Below are positions 54,283 to 64,000 of a DNA stretch of 64,000 bases, piece after piece. The notes beneath the pieces were generated by a model. It had not been told where the DNA came from, did not search any database, and saw only the letters and a list, made by a program, of their open reading frames with translations. A program made the position numbers and the translations under genes. The stretch's first letter is position 1, and the number at the start of each line of letters is the position of its first letter. The stretch covers positions 4,092,001 through 4,156,000 of the forward strand of contig NZ_CP036287.1 of the NCBI RefSeq assembly GCF_007748095.1, given 5' to 3'. The stretch comes from Engelhardtia mirabilis (lineage in GTDB: Bacteria; Planctomycetota; UBA1135; GCA-002686595).

Positions 54283-55137
54283 TCACACTTCCATCAGGGA
54301 GAAGAACTCCACCTCGGAGTCCCCACCCAGCTCGGCCTTGACGGCCTTGGCGACCGTGAGCTTGTCGTCGAAGATCCAGGCCTGGTCCACCAGGCAGCGA
54401 TCGGAGAAGAACTTGCTCATCTTGCCGTCGATGATCTTCTCGCGCATTTCCGCGGGCTTCTTGGCGAGCTCGTCGCTGTCGCGGAAGACCTCACGCTCGC
54501 GCTCGATCACGTCGCCGGGGACATCCGCGGCGTGCAGGTAGGCCGGCTTGGAGGCGGCGATGTGCTGGCACAGTCGCACGAGCATCGCCTTGACCTTGTC
54601 GGCGTCCGCCTGGGACTTGATCGCCGCAAGGGCGCCGACCCGATGGTTGTGGTGCACGTAGGACCCGACGTAGCCGTCTGAGGTCGTGAAGCGCGCGGCG
54701 TCGGCGACCCGGATGTTCTCGCCGAGCTTCCCGATGGCCTGTTGCACGTGCTCCTCGACCGTGACGCCGTTATCGACGGTCATGCTCGAGAAGGCCGCGG
54801 CGGCTTCCTCACCCGAGGGCAGGTCGCCGTTGAAGGCGGTCTCGGCGAGGTCACGCATCAGGGTGGTGAAGTCCTCCGTGTTGGCCACGAAGTCGGTCTC
54901 GCAGCGGATCGCGATCAGCGAACCACAGCGGGCGTCGTCACCGATCTTGGCCGCCACGCGACCCTCGGAGGTGTCACGATCGGCCTTCTTGGCGGCGGTC
55001 TTCAGGCCGGATTTGCGCAGATGGTCGACGGCGCCTTCGAGGTCGCCGCCCGAGGCCTCGAGGGCCTTCTTGCAGTCCATCATCGCCGCGCCGGTCTTCT
55101 CGCGCAGCTCGCGGACCAATGCAGCCGTAATGGCCAT
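54283..55137 (-). CDS. tsf: Translation elongation factor Ts
   Basis: A 284-residue nucleotide exchange factor for EF-Tu. The N-terminal UBA-like domain starts AITAALVRELREKTGAAMMD; the exchange loop has CETDFVANTEDF with the essential TDFV motif. ATG 55137 follows AGGAGA. The length matches full-length EF-Ts. It sits between rpsB and pyrH. Confidence 0.97.
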   Translation of the reverse strand: MAITAALVRELREKTGAAMMDCKKALEASGGDLEGAVDHLRKSGLKTAAKKADRDTSEGRVAAKIGDDARCGSLIAIRCETDFVANTEDFTTLMRDLAETAFNGDLPSGEEAAAAFSSMTVDNGVTVEEHVQQAIGKLGENIRVADAARFTTSDGYVGSYVHHNHRVGALAAIKSQADADKVKAMLVRLCQHIAASKPAYLHAADVPGDVIEREREVFRDSDELAKKPAEMREKIIDGKMSKFFSDRCLVDQAWIFDDKLTVAKAVKAELGGDSEVEFFSLMEV

Positions 55138-55336
55138 GGTGCTCGTCTCCTGATGGATCTCCAGGCCGGCTGTGCCGACGCTGTCGACCCGGGTGTCGGG
55201 TGAATCGTGGGTTACGGTCGCGGTCGCACCGGCTTCGATGCAGCCGCCCTTCGTGGAGCCAGCCACCGGGACTGAGCCGCCGAGGCCCGCCCGCGAGGGG
55301 TGGCCGTCGGGGCGATCCCGGGCGCGTGGCAGGAAC

Positions 55337-55363
55337 GGGCGCGCGATCGATGATCACGCGCCC
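55337..55363 (-). terminator. Hairpin between rpsB and tsf
   Basis: Inverted repeat GGGCGCG / CGCGCCC with a 13-base loop, 12 bases after the rpsB stop (minus strand). No T-run. It could be an attenuator or processing site, as the four genes normally stay linked. Confidence 0.4.
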
Positions 55364-55374
55364 TCTTCCTCGGA

Positions 55375-56349
55375 TCAGTCCTTGTCGGCCTCGACGCTCT
55401 TGACGGGCGTGGCCGGCGCGTTCAACTCCGCCGCGTCCGCATTGGCCGCGGGACGGTCGACGGTCGACGGCGAAGCGGAAGCGACTTCAGCCGAAGTAGC
55501 GGCTTCGACAGGCTTGGGGGCGCCCGCAGCGGCGGCCGAACCACCGGCGACCGGCGTCTCGTCCGCGCGGCGCGGGGGCGGCACGTTGCCGCGCGTCGGG
55601 CGCGGCTCGTCGCCGACGGGCGCGTCCTCGTTGCGCTGGGCCGAACCCACCGCGGCCAGGCTCTCGCGAGCGTTGGCGGCACCTTCCTCGACGGCCGAGA
55701 CCAGGTTCTCGACCAGCAGGCGCACCGACTTCAGCGCGTCGTCGTTGCCGGGGATGATGATGTCGATGCCCTCGGGATCGCAGTCCGTGTCGAGGATGCC
55801 GATCACGGCCAGGCCCATCTTCTTGGCCTCGCGCACCGCGTTCGCCTCGCGGCTGGGGTCGATCACCAACAGCGCGCCGGGGATGCCGCTCATCTCGCGC
55901 ACGCCACCGAGGTTGCGCTCGATCTTGCGCTTCTCGCGGCGCAGCGACGCGACCATCTTCTTCGAGAACTGCTTGATCGAGCCGTCCTCCTCCATGCGCT
56001 CGAGCTCCTCGAGGCGGCGCAGGCGGCTGCGGATCACGCTGAAGTTGGTCAGGGTGCCGCCGATCCAACGCTCGGTCACGACCGGCATGCCGGTGCGCTC
56101 ACCCGCGTCGCGGACCACGCCCTTGACCTGGCGCTTGGTGCCGACCCACAGGACCTGGGCGCCCTCGGCGGCCATGTGGTAGAGGAAGTTCCGCGCCCGC
56201 AGGAGACCGCGCACGGTCTCGCGCAGGTCGATGATGTGGATCAGGTTGCGGCGCGCCTGGATGTAGGGCGCCATCTTCGGGTTCCAGCGCGAGACGTGGC
56301 AGCCGAAGTGCACGCCCGAGTCGATGAGTTCTTGAACGGTGACGTTCAT
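55375..56349 (-). CDS. rpsB: 30S ribosomal protein S2, with long C-terminal tail
   Basis: A 324-residue protein; typical S2 is about 230-260. Residues 1-235 are classical S2: TVQELIDSGVHFGCHVSRWN, PKMAPYIQARRNLIHIIDL, TERWIGGTLTNF and DPSREANAVREAKKMGL. From about 235 to the end is an Ala/Pro/Arg/Glu-rich tail without helices or domain, likely disordered. ATG 56349 is right for the S2 start. First gene of the translation unit; about 700 bases precede it before the divergent GGDEF gene. Confidence 0.95.
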   Translation of the reverse strand: MNVTVQELIDSGVHFGCHVSRWNPKMAPYIQARRNLIHIIDLRETVRGLLRARNFLYHMAAEGAQVLWVGTKRQVKGVVRDAGERTGMPVVTERWIGGTLTNFSVIRSRLRRLEELERMEEDGSIKQFSKKMVASLRREKRKIERNLGGVREMSGIPGALLVIDPSREANAVREAKKMGLAVIGILDTDCDPEGIDIIIPGNDDALKSVRLLVENLVSAVEEGAANARESLAAVGSAQRNEDAPVGDEPRPTRGNVPPPRRADETPVAGGSAAAAGAPKPVEAATSAEVASASPSTVDRPAANADAAELNAPATPVKSVEADKD

Positions 56350-57056
56350 GGGGTAGGGACCGTGATCTCCCCGGATCCGGGGGTCGTGACCGGCGGCCGC
56401 TGCAGCGGGGCAGTCGGCGCGCGGGTTGAGGTAGTTCGATGGAAGCAGATGTGGCGGCGGGAGATGCGAACCGTCGCACAGCCCGAACGCCGGCCCCCGG
56501 AACGACACGCTCGAATCACACCCGAGGGCCCCGCGCGGCCTTGCCACCCACGTCGCCGGATCAACGACGGGGTGCGGGGCGGGCGCCGGATCGCGGTGGG
56601 CTCCAGGGGAGCTGCTCTCGCGAAGGGGCGCCACGGTCCCCCACGAGACCGGGCCAGGAGCCCCCGGAGGCAGTCCGAGGGGACCGATTCCGGAGGAGAG
56701 GGCCGACAAGAATAGCGACGGCCTCTCCACAGTCAATCGAGCGCTTGGGCTCCGTGGCCCTGGCGACGCATGTCGACGCCGATTCGAGGCCGCTCGAACC
56801 GGCGGTCGCCGGGCGGCCCGCCAACGGCCAGACGACCCTCGACCGGCAACTTGCTGGACGACTGCAAGCCAGACCAACCCCATCGCAGGGGCCGCTCGGC
56901 GCCCGGTCGTCCGCGGCCAACAAATGCAAACCCCTTGGGCGCCGCGGCCCCCGCAATCCGGAGTCGGAAGGCCCGTTTCGAGTCTCGTCGCCAGGGAGCC
57001 GTCGACGCATAATCGGCCGCCGCGTCGGGGTTGCCCCCCCCCACCCGACCGAAAGA
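56350..57056. other. Divergent intergenic region of rpsB and the GGDEF gene
   Basis: About 700 bases between two divergent genes. It must hold the rpsB promoter and leader and the promoter of the GGDEF gene. I did not find a clear -10/-35 pair. Open frames across it are composition artefacts. Confidence 0.5.
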
Positions 57057-58028
57057 ATGCACGAAACGAGCACGATCCTGGTCTGCGACCACCGAGGCGC
57101 CGGCATCCTCAAGGCCCTGCGCCCCCTCGCCGCCGCTGGCTTTCGCATCGAGTGCTCGCAAAGCCTCAAGCACAGCCTCGAACGCCTGAATCGGGCCCGG
57201 CCGACCCTGATGGTGGTCGACATGCTCTCGCCCGAGGGCTTCCACGAGCTCGGGGCGCTGGATCGCGCCCGCGAGGAGCCCCAACTGGTCCCGATGCTGG
57301 TGGTGCGGGACTCCGAGCATTCGGCTGCCTGGCAGCGGGCCGTGCGCGCCCTGCATGCCCCCGCCTGGGACCTGGTCGATCGCGAGGCCAGCGCCGAAGA
57401 GTTCCGCCTGCGGATCGACCGGCTCCTGGCCGAATCGCGCCTACGGCACGAGGTCGACGACCTGCGCCACCGTGCCAGCCACGACGACCGAACCGACCTG
57501 CTGCGGCCCCAGGCCTTCCAGTCGCGCCTGTCCGAGCAGTTCTCCGCGGCCCAGCGCCACGGCCTGGCCCTGACCCTGGCCTTGATCGACCTGGACAACT
57601 TCGGGTCCGTGAACAAGATCCACGACCACACCGTCGGCGACCAGCTGATCTCCGAGGTCGGCAGCGTCGTGCGCCAGAGCCTGCGTACGGAGGACATCGC
57701 CGGGCGCCTGGGCGGGGACGAGTTCGCCGTGCTGCTGCCCTTCACGTCGCCCAGCGACGCCAGCGGCGTCGTGCGCCGACTTCTGACGCAGATCGAGCGC
57801 CTCTCGGGCCAGATCAGTGGCCGCTCGGGCGCCCCGCTCTCGGTCACCGGGAGCCTGGGCTACGCCACCTTTGATGGCTCCAACGTCCCGACCGCCGACG
57901 AGCTCCGTCGCCGGGCGGAGCAGGCCCTCCGCGCCGCCAAGACGGGCGGTGGCAACCGCGCCATCGCCTGGATCGAAGTGCCCCAGACGGGCGCCGTCGA
58001 CGAGGGCGTGGCAGCGCGCTCGGTCTAG
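57057..58028 (+). CDS. REC-like and GGDEF diguanylate cyclase
   Basis: A 323-residue protein. Residues 1-125 have a receiver-like pattern (ILVCDHRGAGILKALR, LMVVDML with an Asp), though divergent. A coiled linker follows, then a GGDEF domain with RLGGDEFAVLLPF (intact active site) and the nucleotide segment FGSVNKIHDHTVGDQLI. It makes cyclic di-GMP. ATG 57057 after GAAAG is the start. The C-terminus lacks an EAL domain. The stop is TAG. Confidence 0.88.
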   Translation: MHETSTILVCDHRGAGILKALRPLAAAGFRIECSQSLKHSLERLNRARPTLMVVDMLSPEGFHELGALDRAREEPQLVPMLVVRDSEHSAAWQRAVRALHAPAWDLVDREASAEEFRLRIDRLLAESRLRHEVDDLRHRASHDDRTDLLRPQAFQSRLSEQFSAAQRHGLALTLALIDLDNFGSVNKIHDHTVGDQLISEVGSVVRQSLRTEDIAGRLGGDEFAVLLPFTSPSDASGVVRRLLTQIERLSGQISGRSGAPLSVTGSLGYATFDGSNVPTADELRRRAEQALRAAKTGGGNRAIAWIEVPQTGAVDEGVAARSV

Positions 58029-58065
58029 GGCTCTCAGCGGGCGGGGCTCTTCGCGGACGGGGCCA

Positions 58066-59256
58066 TCAGCGGACCAGGCGCAGGCGCAGCCAATCGGCCC
58101 GGTCGGCCACGTGGCGCTCGTCGGCCTCGTCGACGATCAGAGCCAGGCGCGAGACCCCCTCGAGCGAGAGCGTCGGCAGTCGGCGCACGGGATCGCCGCC
58201 GCGCTGGATCGCGCTCTCCCACAGGAGTTCGCCGTCGGCCTCGATGCGGAACTTCACCGATCCGCGGGCCGAAAGCTCGAGCACGGAATCGTCCAGGGAT
58301 ACCGAACCGCGCAGCTCGCGGTAATCACCGTCCAGGACGTATTCCAGGCGACTTGGCGCGTGCACGCCGATGCCGCGCGTCCACAACACGCCGCCCGCCA
58401 GCAGCGGCCCGCCGGTCACGGCGCGATCGATGTTGTGGGGCCAAACCATGCCGAGGTCATCGCCGAACGGAGACGCGTCCACCGCCACGTCAGGCGCGAG
58501 TTCGGAAAGGTAGCGCAGGCGTCCGTCGGCGACGGAGACCTCCGCGACCGCCCGCCAGCGCAGGAAGATCGGCACGCCGGCCGGCTGGACCCGGAGCTCG
58601 ACGCCGTCGCGATCGATGCGCTCGAGGTCACCGCGCAGGCGCGAGCCGTCGGCCAGGTCGACGGCCACCGGCGACGTCAGCGTCGGCCCCTCGTCCAGAT
58701 CCCCGAGGGGCTCCACGAAGAGCGCCGCGACCTCTTCCCAACTGAAGCGTGAGGCCCCCACGACCCCGTCGAACCGGACGCCCTCGGCCGAGAAGCCCGC
58801 CACAGCGCCATCGACGCGGTCGAGCCGATTGCCGACCAGTCGGTAGAGGCGATCGCCCTCGGAGGGCGCCTCCACGGCAACTCCCGGGTCACGCGGCAGG
58901 CGGCCGGAGAAGATCAGGGACTCGATCGCGTCGATGGGCAGGGGCACGAGGATCCCGGTTGCCAGCTCGAACAGCAGGCTCTCGTCCTCGCCTCCGGCGA
59001 TGGCGCCGCGCAACCGGTCGCCGCCCACCAGGACGACCTCCGCGCGCTCCCTGATCGGGGGCGGGTCGGGCACCGATGTGTCGGCCACACGCAGGACCAG
59101 GCCGCCCAGGTCCGCGCGGCCGTCGGCCGGCAGACTGTCCGCAGTTGTCTCGGAGAGGGAGCCGTCAGCAGCCTCGATCAAGAGGCGCGGGACCGGGGTC
59201 TGGGGAAGGCTCGGCGGGGCAACGAGCAGGGCGGCTGTGAGGGCGGCGCGAAGCAT
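58066..59256 (-). CDS. Secreted protein with NPCBM-type C-terminal domain
   Basis: A 396-residue protein with a signal peptide (LRAALTAALLVAPPSLPQ). Residues 25-230 are beta-rich with repeated G-D-x-L-x-G motifs. From about 255 comes an NPCBM/NEW2-like carbohydrate-binding domain: GGVLWTRGIGVHAPSRLEY, LDGDYRELRGSVSLDDS, VKFRIEADGELLWES. Such domains are frequent in Planctomycetota. It probably binds glycans outside the cell. Confidence 0.85.
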   Translation of the reverse strand: MLRAALTAALLVAPPSLPQTPVPRLLIEAADGSLSETTADSLPADGRADLGGLVLRVADTSVPDPPPIRERAEVVLVGGDRLRGAIAGGEDESLLFELATGILVPLPIDAIESLIFSGRLPRDPGVAVEAPSEGDRLYRLVGNRLDRVDGAVAGFSAEGVRFDGVVGASRFSWEEVAALFVEPLGDLDEGPTLTSPVAVDLADGSRLRGDLERIDRDGVELRVQPAGVPIFLRWRAVAEVSVADGRLRYLSELAPDVAVDASPFGDDLGMVWPHNIDRAVTGGPLLAGGVLWTRGIGVHAPSRLEYVLDGDYRELRGSVSLDDSVLELSARGSVKFRIEADGELLWESAIQRGGDPVRRLPTLSLEGVSRLALIVDEADERHVADRADWLRLRLVR

Positions 59257-59909
59257 GGACGGATGCTAGCCCCCATCGGTCGCCGGCAGCCACGCCCAGC
59301 AGCGCCTACCGGCGGCTGGCGATCGCTTCTCGCGCTCTGCCGGCATGGGGCAGGTCGATCCGCCCCCATCCGGGCCAGGGTTCCGCCCCATGGGAACAGC
59401 CCACCCGGCGTCGTCAACGGGCGAACTGAACGCGAGCCCAGACCGCAGTTCCCGCCTCCCGATGGCGCCCGGTGCAGATGCTGCGGCCCGTCAGGGGGCC
59501 CCCGCCTGCTGCAGGGGCCGCCGACCGTCCGAGCTGGATCTGCGGGCCCGCTCGGCCCCGCGGACCCGCGCCGCGGCCGAGTTCCCGGATGGGTCGCGAC
59601 CGGTCGCCGGTCCGCGGGTCGCCGCCCGCTGCCAGGTTGACAGTCCTCTGGAGAGGCAACAGAGACGCCTGCCAGTGTGGCAGCGAAGTCCCGGCCCAGG
59701 GCGCCTGGCCGAGCTCCGGAGCCCTGGTTTCCGCCGCGGCATTCTCTTTGCTGAGGCGTAAGGCTTCCACAGCGCTCGCGCCACCGCGCGAAGCCGCCCG
59801 CCTCCCGCGGGTCAGTCATCCCCACGAGGCGACGGCGCTCTCCAGACGGACAGCTCGTCCGCCTCGCCCGGCGCCCAACGCGCCGGAACCCACACAAGAT
59901 CACACCCCC
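59257..59909. other. Upstream region of the first groEL
   Basis: About 650 bases. No groES was found. A TTGACA at 59637-59642 and a palindrome (59669-59683) lie in the 3' half; no CIRCE element (TTAGCACTC/GAGTGCTAA) was seen. Confidence 0.5.
59669..59683 (+). promoter_or_regulatory. Palindrome CTGCCA-GTG-TGGCAG before groEL
   Basis: A perfect 6-bp inverted repeat with a three-base centre, 27 bases after a TTGACA box and about 225 bases before the groEL start. Position and symmetry fit a repressor operator of a heat-shock promoter, but no -10 box is clear. Confidence 0.35.
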
Positions 59910-61574
<1,665 letters not shown>

Positions 61575-61636
61575 TCCGAGCCTGCGCCTGATCCCGTACT
61601 TCCGAACACACGAAACAAGCTGAAGAGAAACCACCC

Positions 61637-63241
<1,605 letters not shown>

Positions 63242-63348
63242 CCCTCGAGAACCGCGACGCGACGCGAGCGGTTCACCGCTGATACCCGCCGGGGCGGGGC
63301 CCGGGCGCACTCGGGTCCCTGGCTCCGGCCGGGGGTCCGCGCACAAGA

Positions 63349-63379
63349 GAGGGCGGCGACTTCGAAGGTCGCCGCCCTC
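63349..63379 (+). terminator. 12-bp hairpin between groEL-2 and dnaJ
   Basis: Perfect stem GAGGGCGGCGAC / GTCGCCGCCCTC with a seven-base loop, about 110 bases after the groEL-2 stop and 34 before the dnaJ start. No T-run follows. Probably ends the groEL transcript or affects dnaJ translation. Confidence 0.55.
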
Positions 63380-63413
63380 GATCCGTCCCACCCCCCGACA
63401 GCGACAGACGACG

Positions 63414-64000
63414 ATGAGCGAGAAGCGCGATTACTACGAGGTGCTCGGGATCGAGCGCAACGCCGGCGCCGACGACATCAAGCGCGCCTATCGCAAGTTG
63501 GCGATGCAGTACCACCCGGATCGCAACCCCGACGATCCGGACGCGGAACGCAAGTTCAAGGAGGCCGCGGAGGCCTACGACATCCTCGGCGACGCCCAGA
63601 AGCGCGGTCAGTACGACCAGTTCGGTCATGCGGCCTTCTCCGGCGGCGCGGCCGGCGGCCAGCGCTTCTCGAACCTCGAGGACATCTTCGACGCCTTCGG
63701 GGACATCTTCGGCGGTGGTGGCGGCGGTGGCTTCTTCGGCGACCTCTTCGGGGGCGGCCGCAGGCGCCAGCGTGGACCGCGCCGCGGACGCGACCTGAAG
63801 ATCGTGCTCGAGATGACCCTCGAGGAGATCGACAGCGGCGTCGAGCGGACCATCTCGCTCAAGCGACACGAGCACTGCGACTCCTGCAACGGCAACGGGG
63901 GCAAGGACGGCGCCGCCCCCACGACCTGTCCCACCTGCGCCGGGGCCGGGCGCGTCCAGCGCACCCAGGGCTTCTTCGCGGTGCAGACTGCATGCCCCAC
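63414..64000 (+). CDS. dnaJ: Chaperone DnaJ (partial, runs off the window)
   Basis: From ATG 63414 the frame gives the J domain (DYYEVLGIERNAGADDIK, YRKLAMQYHPDRNPDDP with the HPD motif), a Gly/Phe-rich region (FGGGGGGGFFGDLFGG), and the start of the Cys-rich zinc domain (CDSCNGNGG and CPTCAGAG). The window ends inside that domain, so about 195 of some 370-390 residues are seen. It stimulates DnaK. It follows the groEL pair, a usual heat-shock neighbourhood. Confidence 0.95.
   Translation, partial: MSEKRDYYEVLGIERNAGADDIKRAYRKLAMQYHPDRNPDDPDAERKFKEAAEAYDILGDAQKRGQYDQFGHAAFSGGAAGGQRFSNLEDIFDAFGDIFGGGGGGGFFGDLFGGGRRRQRGPRRGRDLKIVLEMTLEEIDSGVERTISLKRHEHCDSCNGNGGKDGAAPTTCPTCAGAGRVQRTQGFFAVQTACP

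Noticed and set aside
59257..59909. groES or CIRCE upstream of groEL
   Set aside because: No open frame of about 95 residues with a GroES pattern, and no TTAGCACTC/GAGTGCTAA repeat.

Overview
This is a high-GC (roughly 70%) bacterial chromosome segment. Several features point to a planctomycete-like organism: an NPCBM-type secreted protein, large secreted proteins of unknown function, two tandem groEL genes, and a C-terminal secreted-protein module that I associate with high-GC Planctomycetota. This placement is an inference from gene content, not a computed taxonomy. The gene order rpsB-tsf-pyrH-frr, the tRNA genes and the groEL-groEL-dnaJ group show that both flanks are ordinary chromosome.

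Layout. 0-4 kb: folate-type pabB/pabC pair and an MFS exporter. 4-14 kb: secreted or lipoprotein genes of unknown role, a XerC/D-type recombinase, a hybrid histidine kinase and an APH-like kinase. 14.2-18.1 kb: three consecutive plus-strand genes, namely a QEGLA/DUF1704 metallopeptidase (MATCAP-like), an aspartoacylase/M14-like enzyme and a RimK ligase fused to an RCK_C domain. This is the most intriguing functional group in the window: it looks like an amino-acid 'writer' with two candidate 'erasers'. 18.4-23.1 kb: a translationally coupled SulP, HlyD-like, ABC ATPase and ABC permease operon. 23.1-27.1 kb: a broken PAP2/vanadium-haloperoxidase-like gene split by a 2.0-kb group II intron, followed by a truncated HxlR-type regulator. 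27.1-34.6 kb: a PadR regulator pair, a VOC protein, an APC permease with a stress-like tail, an ECF sigma factor with its DGPF partner, and a SagB-type oxidoreductase.

34.5-40.1 kb is the relic of an integrated element. It is bounded by a 66-bp direct repeat (65/66 identical) of the 3' end of the sagB-like gene. Inside are a decayed nucleotidyltransferase-like gene, a decayed unknown gene, a decayed Rep-like gene, one intact large secreted protein, a mobilisation-like fragment and a serine-recombinase C-terminus that abuts the right repeat. 40.1-44 kb carries more damage: an acetolactate-decarboxylase-like gene with two in-frame amber codons, and a head-to-head junction of a truncated TPR protein and a truncated beta-helix protein.

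44-64 kb returns to intact chromosome: hypothetical genes, a quinone-oxidoreductase-like enzyme, tRNA-Glu, EboE-like and Trm112-like proteins, an aminopeptidase P, tRNA-Lys, the frr-pyrH-tsf-rpsB operon (minus strand), a GGDEF protein, an NPCBM protein, two groEL genes without groES, and the start of dnaJ, which runs off the end.
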